Origin: Agathobacter sp.
Lineage (GTDB): Bacteria > Bacillota_A > Clostridia > Lachnospirales > Lachnospiraceae
Direction of reading: 5' to 3'
Assembly: GCA_017936725.1 (NCBI GenBank)
Contig: JAGBEZ010000122.1
Coordinates: 1 to 6,786 of the forward strand
Length of the DNA: 6,786 bases
Made by a program: the position numbers and the translations under genes. Positions 1 to 6,650 of the stretch are shown one piece after another. Position 1 is the stretch's first letter, and the number at the start of each line of letters is the position of its first letter. The notes below the pieces were generated by a model that did not search any database, was not told the DNA's origin, and worked only from the letters and a program-made list of their open reading frames with translations.

Positions 1-374
1 AAGAGCAGTTTACGGCCAGATATATGGCACCAATTGCAGAAGGATTTGCAAAATACTATGGTAAACTCACAGGCGACGATAGACAAAACTGGATGATTGA
101 TGCCAATATCAATCTAAGAGTTAAGGAGCAGGGAGAACTTCGTGAGACACATTGGTTATCTGCAGGATATCAGGATTTGATTGGCGTATGTATGCGACTT
201 GCACTTGTGGATGCGATGTATCAGGAAGAAAAGCCATTTCTTATCCTTGATGATCCATTTGTAAATCTCGATCAGGAAAAAGTGGCTGCAGGCAATGAAC
301 TTCTTCTCGAAGTAGCCAAGGAGTATCAGGTGATTTATTTTACCTGTCATGATAGCCGCAGTCCAATTCTATAA
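1..374 (+). CDS. SbcC/YhaN-like ABC ATPase, C-terminal end (5' partial)
   Basis: This is the C-terminal end of a long ATPase of the SbcC/RecN/YhaN kind; the reading frame is open from base 3, so the true start lies upstream and the ATG at 24 is internal. Counting from that ATG, the visible motifs are the ABC signature (LSAGYQD, residues 45-51), the Walker B strand with its acidic pair (FLILDD, 72-77), the D-loop (NLD, 81-83) and a switch histidine in CHDSR (108-112). Walker A and the long coiled coil expected for the family would lie upstream, outside the window. Family members are ATPases that act on DNA ends, usually with an SbcD/YhaO-type nuclease encoded next to them. The ending YFTCHDSRS is close to what I recall from clostridial YhaN-like proteins. 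The gene ends at a strong terminator, so it is the last in its transcription unit. The exact subfamily cannot be fixed from this fragment. Confidence 0.85.
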   Translation, partial: EQFTARYMAPIAEGFAKYYGKLTGDDRQNWMIDANINLRVKEQGELRETHWLSAGYQDLIGVCMRLALVDAMYQEEKPFLILDDPFVNLDQEKVAAGNELLLEVAKEYQVIYFTCHDSRSPIL

Positions 375-382
375 AGTCTTTT

Positions 383-428
383 ACTGGGGCGACAAATATA
401 AGTCGCTCCAGTTCTTTCTTTTTTTTAT
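383..428 (+). terminator. Intrinsic terminator after the ATPase gene
   Basis: An 11-bp stem (383-393 with 402-412) contains one G-U pair and closes an 8-base loop. It is followed directly by a T-rich run from about 412 to 426. It begins 9 bases after the ATPase stop codon. This is a textbook rho-independent terminator on the + strand. Confidence 0.92.
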
Positions 429-437
429 TATTCAAAA

Positions 438-443
438 AAGGAG
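438..443 (+). promoter_or_regulatory. Shine-Dalgarno site that fixes a TTG start
   Basis: The AAGGAG-type sequence sits 9 bases before the TTG at 453. No ATG occurs in this frame until codon 45, which lies after the first catalytic aspartate. The ribosome binding site therefore supports TTG as the true start of the prepilin peptidase gene. Confidence 0.75.
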
Positions 444-452
444 CTTTGCATA

Positions 453-944
453 TTGTTTTCTTTATTCCCCTATGTATTTTTATTTTTCATTTTATGTATC
501 GTGACAATCACGGATTTGCGTGAGCGAAGGATACCAGATAGCGCCATTGTTGCGGCAATACTGGTAAAAATTGGATATGAGGTTATGGATTGGGAATTCG
601 GAAACTCGGCAGTCTATCAAAATGTGGAGAATCCTGCTCTTATAAAGGGATTGTTGCTACTATTATTAGACGGATTAGCGGTAAGCTTACCCGTATTACT
701 TCTTACACTTGTGATAGAAAAACTATGGCAAAAAGAGGCTATGGGCGGTGGCGATATCAAACTCCTATTTGTTACTGGCTTGTATCTGGGGTGGGAAAAG
801 AACCTTTGGATGCTCTTGATAGCGTGTATAATAGGAGTTGTAGTTGGTATGGTAAAAGCAAGAGAGAAAGAATGTAACGAAGTGGGCTATTTTCCATTTG
901 GACCGATGATCGCGATAGCCACTGTAATTTGTATGGCGATATAA
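453..944 (+). CDS. A24 family prepilin peptidase, short form without methyltransferase domain
   Basis: This is a membrane aspartic protease of the type IV prepilin peptidase family, which cuts the leader from pilin-like proteins at the inner face of the membrane. Both catalytic aspartates are visible: D21 in TDLRERRIPD and D101 in MGGGD, the family's GxGD site. A conserved FPFGPMIA stretch lies at 147-154. Hydrophobic segments fall near residues 4-20, 64-88, 103-112, 117-134 and 151-163. At 163 residues it is the short form (TadV/CpaA-like in size) and lacks the N-terminal methyltransferase domain and zinc-binding cysteines of PilD/ComC. The start is TTG, supported by a good ribosome binding site. 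No pilin, ATPase or secretin gene is in view, so the substrate is unknown. It follows a terminator by about 25 bases, and no clear promoter of its own was found. The family call is firm; the pathway is not. Confidence 0.88.
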   Translation: MFSLFPYVFLFFILCIVTITDLRERRIPDSAIVAAILVKIGYEVMDWEFGNSAVYQNVENPALIKGLLLLLLDGLAVSLPVLLLTLVIEKLWQKEAMGGGDIKLLFVTGLYLGWEKNLWMLLIACIIGVVVGMVKAREKECNEVGYFPFGPMIAIATVICMAI

Positions 945-962
945 GGGAACAAAAGCACAGAA

Positions 963-989
963 AAGGCATATGATGTACTAATATGCCTT
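963..989 (+). promoter_or_regulatory. Perfect hairpin just upstream of the protease ribosome binding site
   Basis: Two 9-base arms (963-971 and 981-989) are exact inverse complements around a 9-base loop. The ribosome binding site AAGGAG (991-996) starts one base after the stem. No T run follows, so this is not a normal intrinsic terminator. The first seven bases of the left arm are also complementary to 1003-1009, which is the start codon and next four bases of the protease gene, so a second fold that hides the start is possible. It could instead be a protein-binding operator or an mRNA-stabilising stem. The repeat is certain; the function is inferred. Confidence 0.5.
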
Positions 990-1002
990 CAAGGAGTAAG
1001 AG

Positions 1003-2712
1003 ATGCCTTGCTCAGAAATCATTCAGTCCAATGACGTTTATGATTTTATTGTATCAAATGATGAAAGAAATACACCTTTGGTAGAACCCATTTGTGTACA
1101 GTCAATTAATCGACAGTATGATATTTTATATTATGACAGAAGTACCGTACCTCCACTTTCCATTAGTCGATATTCGTATACTTCCATTCCGAAACTTTTT
1201 TCCCTTATGGATAGTACAAGTTTAGATGTAAGCGGAATTCTTTCCATACAAAATCAGCCTTCTTTGTCTTTAAAAGGACAGGGGGTGTTAGTTGGAATTG
1301 TAGATACGGGGATTGATTACACGAATCCACTGTTTCAAGATGAGGCGGGAAATACGCGAATAGTATCGATTTGGGACCAGACGGCAAACAATCAGACGGA
1401 AAGCGTACAACAGCAGGAGAGTTGGCTATATGGTGTGGAATATACGCGAGAACAAATCAATGAAGCATTACGTGCCGAAGTACCACAGGATATTGTGCCC
1501 GAAAACGATAGCAATGGACATGGAACATATCTAGCGAGTATTGCTGTAGCAAGTGCAGATCCCGTCAATGATTTTATTGGAGCTGCGCCTCTTAGTGAAC
1601 TCGTAGTGGTAAAACTGAAGGAAGCCAAACAAAACCTAAGAGATTTCTTTTATATGTCTGATACAGAGCCGCTTTTCCAGGAAAATGACATTATGACGGG
1701 GATAGCGTATTTGGATGCAGTGGCGCGTAGAGAAGGCCGTCCGATGGTAATCCTTCTTGGAGTGGGAAGTAACCAGGGGAGTCATACTGGTTCTGGTCCT
1801 TTATCCATTTTGCTGGATGATATTGGAACACAGATTGGCAGAGCCGTTGTTGTACCAGCAGGAAATGAGGCAATAGCTCAGCATCATTTTTATGGAGAAG
1901 CCAATTCTGTACTCAATCCTGTAAGCGTAGAAATAAATGTGGAAGAAGGAATTGATGGATTTTGCATGGAACTTTGGTCGTATGCACCAGAACTTGTTCG
2001 TGTCGTGGTACAATCACCGACCGGTCAGCGTAGCCAGGGAGGGTTTCCCGTGTCGGAGGAGACACAAACGACGAACTTTGTCTTTGAGAATACGGTACTC
2101 ACTTTGGATTATCGTATCTCAGGAAGGGGGCGAGGAGACCTGCTGGTGTTCTTTCGTTTTTCGAGACCGACAGAAGGAATATGGACCGTGTTTGTCTATC
2201 CAGAGAATGCCATTACTGGGGCGTTTCATATGTGGCTGCCGATGCAACCGCTGGTAGGAAAGGATATTCGTTTCATTCGGCCAAATCCGGATACGACGGT
2301 TACGACGCCGGGAAATACGAATGCCAGCATTACGGCTGGAGGATATGATGGACTGACTGGAGTTAGGTATTTGCAGTCGGGCAGAGGATTTTCGGGAAAT
2401 GGACAGGTGAAGCCTGAGTTTTGTGCTCCAGCAGTCGAGGTATTTGGAGCTGAGATAGGCCCTTTGGGTGCAGAACAAAGATATGTCACACGAACAGGAA
2501 CCAGCGCAGCAGCAGCGATTACTGCAGGAGCAGTCGCACTGGTGTTGGAATGGGGACTTTTAAGAGGCAATGCTCCAACCATGAACTCTGTTGAGGTAAA
2601 AAACTTCCTCATTCGTGGGTGCGAAAGGGATAATAGTATCATATATCCAAATACAGAATGGGGGTATGGCAAGTTAAATATATATCGAGCATTTCAGGTA
2701 ATACGTGAATAA
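1003..2712 (+). CDS. S8 subtilisin-like serine peptidase, Csp-like, cytoplasmic type
   Basis: This is a 569-residue subtilase with a complete catalytic triad: D101 in GIVDTGID, H173 in NGHGT and S501 in GTSAAAA, plus the oxyanion asparagine N288 in PAGNEA. About 90 residues precede the protease domain and could be a propeptide. A large insertion of roughly residues 295-425 between the Asn and Ser motifs matches the jelly-roll insert known from clostridial Csp germination proteases. No signal peptide or membrane segment is seen, so it probably acts in the cytoplasm or in the forming spore. In Clostridium, CspB cuts and activates the cortex enzyme pro-SleC. Lachnospiraceae genomes often carry Csp-like paralogues of unknown role, and no sleC or other spore gene is here. 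The ATG at 1003 follows AAGGAG by 6 bases. A hairpin upstream may influence translation. The family is firm; a germination role is only possible. Confidence 0.9.
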   Translation: MPCSEIIQSNDVYDFIVSNDERNTPLVEPICVQSINRQYDILYYDRSTVPPLSISRYSYTSIPKLFSLMDSTSLDVSGILSIQNQPSLSLKGQGVLVGIVDTGIDYTNPLFQDEAGNTRIVSIWDQTANNQTESVQQQESWLYGVEYTREQINEALRAEVPQDIVPENDSNGHGTYLASIAVASADPVNDFIGAAPLSELVVVKLKEAKQNLRDFFYMSDTEPLFQENDIMTGIAYLDAVARREGRPMVILLGVGSNQGSHTGSGPLSILLDDIGTQIGRAVVVPAGNEAIAQHHFYGEANSVLNPVSVEINVEEGIDGFCMELWSYAPELVRVVVQSPTGQRSQGGFPVSEETQTTNFVFENTVLTLDYRISGRGRGDLLVFFRFSRPTEGIWTVFVYPENAITGAFHMWLPMQPLVGKDIRFIRPNPDTTVTTPGNTNASITAGGYDGLTGVRYLQSGRGFSGNGQVKPEFCAPAVEVFGAEIGPLGAEQRYVTRTGTSAAAAITAGAVALVLEWGLLRGNAPTMNSVEVKNFLIRGCERDNSIIYPNTEWGYGKLNIYRAFQVIRE

Positions 2713-2724
2713 AGCATTAATTTA

Positions 2725-2747
2725 TTAAAAATCACATAAATTTTTAA
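2725..2747. repeat. AT-only 8-bp inverted repeat in the protease/citrate synthase gap
   Basis: The arms TTAAAAAT (2725-2732) and ATTTTTAA (2740-2747) are exact inverse complements around a 7-base spacer. A stem made only of A-T pairs is weak as a terminator, and As rather than Ts follow it on the + strand. It lies just upstream of the predicted promoter, where it could act as an AT-rich UP-like element or a protein site. No good terminator was found for the protease gene. Confidence 0.4.
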
Positions 2748-2755
2748 AAAATAAG

Positions 2756-2784
2756 GTGAAGTCTGCGCTGTTTTATGATAAAAT
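2756..2784 (+). promoter_or_regulatory. Candidate vegetative promoter for the citrate synthase operon
   Basis: A -10 element TAAAAT (2779-2784) matches the vegetative consensus at five of six positions. A weak -35 element GTGAAG (2756-2761) lies exactly 17 bases upstream. An overlapping TATGAT (2774-2779) is an alternative -10. The AT-rich tract 2716-2752 would lie where UP elements occur. Transcription would start near 2790 and give a leader of roughly 40 bases. The call rests on position and match by eye. Confidence 0.5.
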
Positions 2785-2819
2785 AGTCAAAATGCTGGAA
2801 AATATTTGTTCCAAGGAAG

Positions 2820-2827
2820 AAAGGTGA
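2820..2827 (+). promoter_or_regulatory. Shine-Dalgarno site that selects the ATG at 2834
   Basis: AAAGGTGA pairs well with the 16S rRNA tail and ends 6 bases before the ATG at 2834. An in-frame TTG at 2828 directly abuts this site, too close for initiation from it. The shorter 444-residue reading is therefore preferred over one starting at the TTG. Confidence 0.75.
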
Positions 2828-2833
2828 TTGTGT

Positions 2834-4168
2834 ATGAATTATAAAGAACAAGTAAAAGCTTATGCAGAAAGTAAAAAGGATATGTGTGTGAAATCAGACA
2901 CTATTCCAGAAGAGCTTTTCCAGAAATTCGGTGTAAATAGAGGACTTCGTGATTTAAATGGTAAAGGTGTACTTACAGGTCTTACAACAATTTCAAAAGT
3001 TATTTCTTTTAAAAATATAGATGGTGTAAAGACACCATGTGATGGTGAACTTTGGTATCGTGGATATCAGGTAAATAATCTCATTGACGCTTTGGGAGAA
3101 GAGGAATTTGGCTTTGAAAAAACAGCGTATTTACTGTTGTTTGGTGAACTTCCTACCGAGGACGAACTGGCAGATTTTTCAAAAGTTATCGGTGATTGCC
3201 GTAGACTGCCTACCAACTTCACCAGAGACGTAATTATGAAAGCGCCATCCAAGGATATCATGAATTCCATGACAAGAAGTATCTTAACTTTGGCATCTTA
3301 TGATGATCAGGTTGCAGATGGCAGTGTAGAAAACAGTTTACGTCAGTGTATTCAGTTGATTGCAAACTTCCCACTTTTGGCGGTATATGGATATCACGCA
3401 TACAATCATTACGAAAATGGTGACAGTATGTATATCCATAGACCAGACCCAACACTTTCCACAGCGGAAAACTTCTTAAAGATGCTTCGTCCAGATCAGA
3501 AATATACCGAACTTGAAGCAAAGGTTCTTGACGTAGCACTTATGCTGCATATGGAACACGGCGGTGGTAATAACTCAACCTTTACCACACGTGTGGTTAC
3601 TTCTGCAGGAACTGACACCTATTCTGCAATTGCTGCAGCGATGTCATCTCTTAAGGGACCAAAGCATGGCGGTGCCAATATCAAGGTTATGGAAATGATG
3701 GACGATATCCGTACCAATGTTAAGGATTGGGAAGACAGAGACGAGGTAAAGGCATATTTAGGTCGTATGTTAAATGGAGAAGTCTTTGATAAGAAGGGGC
3801 TTATTTATGGTATGGGTCATGCCGTTTACTCACTTTCTGACCCTCGTGAACGTATCTTTAAGGGATATGTAGAAGAACTTGCGGTAGCAAAAGGACAGGA
3901 TAAGCAGATGCACCTTTATAATCTTATTGAGGAACTTGCACCTGAACTTATCGCAGAAAAACGCCATATTTTCAAGGGTGTTAGTCCAAACGTTGACTTT
4001 TACAGTGGATTCGTTTATGAGATGCTTGATATTCCAAAAGAACTTTACACACCACTTTTTGCGATTGCACGTATTGTAGGATGGAGTTCACATCGTATCG
4101 AAGAAATGATCGGAATGAACAAGATTATCCGTCCTGCTTATAAGAGCATTATGGAAGAAGTAGAGTAA
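2834..4168 (+). CDS. Citrate synthase (Si-type family)
   Basis: It condenses acetyl-CoA and oxaloacetate to citrate in the cytoplasm. Starting at ATG 2834 it has 444 residues, normal for the family. The catalytic triad is visible: H278 in GPKHGG, H329 in GMGHAVY followed by SDPR, and D388 in PNVDFYSG. The substrate-binding HMEHGGGN block lies at 239-246, and GWSSHR at 416-421 with RPAY at 433-436 completes the C-terminal part. This family is distinct from the Re-citrate synthase found in some clostridia. The family also includes 2-methylcitrate synthases, but no prp genes are nearby. It heads a run with argJ and proC. In anaerobes without a full cycle, citrate synthase mainly feeds 2-oxoglutarate and glutamate, which fits these neighbours. 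Aconitase and isocitrate dehydrogenase genes, often nearby, are not in the window. The argJ start follows 19 bases after its stop codon. Confidence 0.93.
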   Translation: MNYKEQVKAYAESKKDMCVKSDTIPEELFQKFGVNRGLRDLNGKGVLTGLTTISKVISFKNIDGVKTPCDGELWYRGYQVNNLIDALGEEEFGFEKTAYLLLFGELPTEDELADFSKVIGDCRRLPTNFTRDVIMKAPSKDIMNSMTRSILTLASYDDQVADGSVENSLRQCIQLIANFPLLAVYGYHAYNHYENGDSMYIHRPDPTLSTAENFLKMLRPDQKYTELEAKVLDVALMLHMEHGGGNNSTFTTRVVTSAGTDTYSAIAAAMSSLKGPKHGGANIKVMEMMDDIRTNVKDWEDRDEVKAYLGRMLNGEVFDKKGLIYGMGHAVYSLSDPRERIFKGYVEELAVAKGQDKQMHLYNLIEELAPELIAEKRHIFKGVSPNVDFYSGFVYEMLDIPKELYTPLFAIARIVGWSSHRIEEMIGMNKIIRPAYKSIMEEVE

Positions 4169-4187
4169 ACGAAAAAGGAATGAAACT

Positions 4188-5438
4188 ATGCAAAATACGG
4201 AATGGACAAAAATCAATGGTGGCGTATGTGCTGCAAGAGGCTTTCAGGCAAACGGATTAAACTGTGGACTGAATGCAAACAAAGAGAAAAACGACTTAGG
4301 ACTCGTAGTTTCGGATTGTTTATGCGATACGGCAGCAGTATATACCAGCAATAAAGTAAAAGGTGCGCCGATTACTGTTACGAAATCCAATTTAGAGAAA
4401 TCTGGAAAGAAATCGAAAGCGATTATCGTAAACAGTAAGAATGCGAACACCTGCAATTTTGATGGTGTAGAAAAGGCACAAAAGATGTGTCAGCTTACAG
4501 CAAATGCATTGACTGCAAAAGGATATGAAATCAAAGAAGAAGAAGTCATCGTAGCTTCCACAGGAGTTATCGGACAGATTCTTCCAATTGAGCCTATTGA
4601 AAACAGCATGACGGCTTTGGTAGACGGACTGTCCTATGAAGGAAACGCAAAAGCGGCCAACGCGATTATGACAACCGATACGGTGATGAAAGAATATGCA
4701 GTATCCTTTGAAATCGACGGAAAAACATGTGTACTTGGCGGTATGGCAAAAGGTAGTGGGATGATTCATCCAAATATGGCTACTACATTAAACTTCGTCA
4801 CAACAGATGTAGCGATTGAGGCAGAACTTTTACAAAAGGCATTGTCGGAAATTGTTAAGGTTACGTACAATTGTTTGAGTGTAGATGGCGATACCTCTAC
4901 AAATGATATGCTTACAGTTATGGCAAATGGTCTGGCTGGAAATAAAAAAATTGTTTGTGAAGATGCCAATTATCAGGTATTTAAAGATGCCTTATATGAA
5001 GTTCTTATGAACCTTACCAAGATGCTTGCAAAGGATGGAGAGGGTGCAACGAAACTTTTAGAATGTACCTGTGCAGGTGCACCAGATTTAGATACAGGTA
5101 TCATCGTGGCAAAGAGTGTTATTTGTTCCCCATTATTCAAATGTGCTATGTTTGGCGAGGATGCAAACTGGGGCCGTGTGCTTTGCGCCATCGGCTATGC
5201 AAAGGCAGAATTTGATATTGACAAAGTAGACGTAGATTTGGCTTCTGAAAAAGGCACGATTGCGGTATGCAGAAAGGGAGCAGGGGTTGCATTTTCAGAG
5301 GAAGAAGCAAAAGTGGTGCTTGGTGCAGAGGAAATTTACATAAACGTAGATTTAAACCAGGGAGATGCAGTTGCAAAAGCGTGGGGCTGTGATTTGACCT
5401 ATGATTATGTAAAAATCAATGGGGATTACAGATCCTAA
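4188..5438 (+). CDS. argJ: Glutamate N-acetyltransferase / amino-acid N-acetyltransferase ArgJ
   Basis: ArgJ moves the acetyl group from N-acetylornithine to glutamate, recycling it in arginine synthesis; many members also acetylate glutamate from acetyl-CoA. The protein has 416 residues, typical in length. The self-cleavage site is clear in KGSGMIHPNMATTL: cleavage is expected between A198 and T199, which becomes the catalytic nucleophile of the beta chain. The oxyanion T125-G126 pair is in ASTGVIG, and the conserved end reads DLTYDYVKINGDYRS. It carries sixteen cysteines, a high number for the size. The ATG at 4188 follows AAAGGA by 8 bases. It is 19 bases after citrate synthase and 31 before proC, so the three are probably cotranscribed. 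ArgJ usually sits with argC, argB and argD, which are absent here. Whether it is mono- or bifunctional cannot be read from the sequence. Confidence 0.96.
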   Translation: MQNTEWTKINGGVCAARGFQANGLNCGLNANKEKNDLGLVVSDCLCDTAAVYTSNKVKGAPITVTKSNLEKSGKKSKAIIVNSKNANTCNFDGVEKAQKMCQLTANALTAKGYEIKEEEVIVASTGVIGQILPIEPIENSMTALVDGLSYEGNAKAANAIMTTDTVMKEYAVSFEIDGKTCVLGGMAKGSGMIHPNMATTLNFVTTDVAIEAELLQKALSEIVKVTYNCLSVDGDTSTNDMLTVMANGLAGNKKIVCEDANYQVFKDALYEVLMNLTKMLAKDGEGATKLLECTCAGAPDLDTGIIVAKSVICSPLFKCAMFGEDANWGRVLCAIGYAKAEFDIDKVDVDLASEKGTIAVCRKGAGVAFSEEEAKVVLGAEEIYINVDLNQGDAVAKAWGCDLTYDYVKINGDYRS

Positions 5439-5469
5439 GAAATAACTTTCTTTATGGAGGAGTGATACT

Positions 5470-6264
5470 ATGAAAATCGGATTTATCGGTTGTGGAAATA
5501 TGGGACAGGCAATGATGAGCGGAATGCTTAGTTCTGGCAGAATCAAAGCCTCTGACGTACTAGTTTGTGATAAGAGCCTTGCATCAAGGGTGAATGCACA
5601 GAAGGAGTATGGCGTAGCATTAGCAGAGAAAAATGTAGAAGTTGCAATGATTGCAGATGTGATTTTTCTTGCAGTAAAGCCACAGTTTTATGAAGAGGTT
5701 ATCAGCGAAATCAAGGGTGCACTGTGGGAAAACAAGATTCTAGTTTCCATAGCACCAGGAAAAACCTTGTCTTGGCTAGAAGAAAAGGCAGGCAAGCGAG
5801 TAAAAATCGTTCGCGCGATGCCAAATACTCCTGCTATGGTAAAAGAAGGAATGACGGGAATCTGTGGCAACGATTTGGTTACGGAAAATGAATTGAATAC
5901 CGTGTGCAACCTGTTCAATACCTTTTCAAAGACAGAAATCGTAAGCGAGTCTCTTATGGATGTGGTAACAGCGGTAAGTGGCAGCGCTCCAGCCTATGTA
6001 TTTATGTTTATTGAAGCCATGGCAGATGCAGCAGTAGAAGGCGGTATGCCACGTGCACAGGCCTATACCTTTGCCGCACAGGCAGTCCTTGGCAGTGCCA
6101 AAATGGTTTTAGAAACGGATAAACATCCAGCTCAGTTAAAAGACATGGTATGCTCCCCAGGAGGAACTACAATACAGGCAGTTCGCGTCTTGGAAGAGAA
6201 AGGAATGCGTGCAGCCGTGATGGATGCGATGAAAACTTGTCTAGATAAGTCTAGAAATATGTAA
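5470..6264 (+). CDS. proC: Pyrroline-5-carboxylate reductase ProC
   Basis: ProC reduces 1-pyrroline-5-carboxylate to proline with NAD(P)H, the last step of proline synthesis, in the cytoplasm. The 264 residues match the family length. The N-terminal Rossmann fold shows GFIGCGNMG (4-12), and VFLAVKPQ is the strand after it (predicted from 65). The RAMPNTPA block lies at 115-122. The C-terminal dimerisation domain carries the family signature: VSGSAPAYVF (169-178), then the stretch 223-234 containing KDMVCSPGGTT. Nothing important is missing. The ATG at 5470 follows GGAGG by 9 bases. It is 31 bases after argJ with no terminator between, so it is likely the last gene of the citrate synthase-argJ-proC operon. 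The proA and proB genes that make its substrate from glutamate are not in the window; ornithine cyclisation is another possible source. Confidence 0.96.
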   Translation: MKIGFIGCGNMGQAMMSGMLSSGRIKASDVLVCDKSLASRVNAQKEYGVALAEKNVEVAMIADVIFLAVKPQFYEEVISEIKGALWENKILVSIAPGKTLSWLEEKAGKRVKIVRAMPNTPAMVKEGMTGICGNDLVTENELNTVCNLFNTFSKTEIVSESLMDVVTAVSGSAPAYVFMFIEAMADAAVEGGMPRAQAYTFAAQAVLGSAKMVLETDKHPAQLKDMVCSPGGTTIQAVRVLEEKGMRAAVMDAMKTCLDKSRNM

Positions 6265-6270
6265 TTGTTC

Positions 6271-6308
6271 TTGCATTTTTTGAAAAATGCGTGTAATATA
6301 TACATATT
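6271..6308 (+). promoter_or_regulatory. Candidate promoter with an inverted repeat before the small membrane protein
   Basis: Two weak pairings occur, each with 17-base spacing: TTGCAT (6271-6276) with TAATAT (6294-6299), and TTGAAA (6280-6285) with CATATT (6303-6308). The same stretch contains an exact inverted repeat, GCATTTTT (6273-6280) and AAAAATGC (6283-6290), which would form a 7-bp stem with a 4-base loop. It lacks a T tract downstream, so it is a poor terminator for proC. It could be an operator, but it may simply be AT-rich chance. Confidence 0.33.
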
Positions 6309-6332
6309 GAGTACGTTTTAAGGAGAAAATAA

Positions 6333-6599
6333 ATGAGTCAGGCAAAAGTTGATCAGTATAAAAAAGAGAAAGCAAATCGTAAAGAGACATTAGCAAAAGA
6401 AAAACGCCAGAAAATGATTATTAAGATTTGTGGCAGTGTAGTGGTTTTAGCGATTGTTGCATGGATGGGAGTAAGTTTAGTTACCTCTATTTATGAAAAT
6501 CGTCCACAGGAAACAGTGTATGTAAACACGGACGAAATCGACAACTATTTAGAGAGTCTCAATCCAGAGGAAACAACAGAACACAATCACGAACATTAA
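6333..6599 (+). CDS. Small single-pass membrane protein of unknown function
   Basis: I do not recognise a named family for this 88-residue protein, although similar small proteins are, from memory, found in Lachnospiraceae. The first 28 residues are highly charged and mostly basic (ten Lys/Arg), probably helical and cytoplasmic. One hydrophobic span covers about residues 29-53, so the positive-inside rule puts the C-terminus outside. The outer part is acidic, contains TDEIDNYLESL (66-76) and ends in a short histidine-rich tail, EHNHEH (83-88). There is no signal peptidase or lipobox motif. The ATG at 6333 follows AAGGAG (6320-6325) by 7 bases, and the gene ends before a clear terminator, so it is very probably real. 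It follows proC by 68 bases with a possible promoter between. A role in proline or arginine metabolism should not be assumed. Confidence 0.8.
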   Translation: MSQAKVDQYKKEKANRKETLAKEKRQKMIIKICGSVVVLAIVAWMGVSLVTSIYENRPQETVYVNTDEIDNYLESLNPEETTEHNHEH

Positions 6600-6613
6600 T
6601 TAGAAAATGTGTT

Positions 6614-6647
6614 AGGACAGCAGGTACATACTTGCTGTCCTTTTTCA
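6614..6647 (+). terminator. Intrinsic terminator after the small membrane protein gene
   Basis: A 9-bp perfect stem (6614-6622 with 6633-6641) can extend inward by a G-U and a G-C pair, leaving a 6-base loop. A run of Ts follows at 6641-6645. It begins 15 bases after the stop codon at 6599. On the opposite strand there is no good T tract, so it works mainly for + strand transcripts. It would end the transcript of the small gene and of any read-through from proC. Confidence 0.92.
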
Positions 6648-6650
6648 TTT

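Noticed and set aside
24..26. ATG at 24 as the start of a small ATPase-like protein
   Set aside because: The frame is open to the left edge, there is no ribosome site before it, and the protein would lack Walker A; it is internal to a longer gene.
2226..2672. 148-codon open frame on the - strand inside the subtilase gene
   Set aside because: It lies wholly opposite the conserved catalytic region of a clear protease gene, has no motif of its own, and is a typical shadow frame.
2828..2833. TTG two codons upstream as the citrate synthase start
   Set aside because: It directly abuts the Shine-Dalgarno sequence, while the ATG at 2834 has normal spacing.
4392..4769. 125-codon open frame on the - strand inside argJ
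   Set aside because: It is opposite a well conserved part of argJ, and its cysteine- and phenylalanine-rich product looks like antisense noise.
6273..6290. Inverted repeat after proC as an intrinsic terminator
   Set aside because: The stem is short and nearly all A-T, and no T run follows; it overlaps a possible promoter instead.
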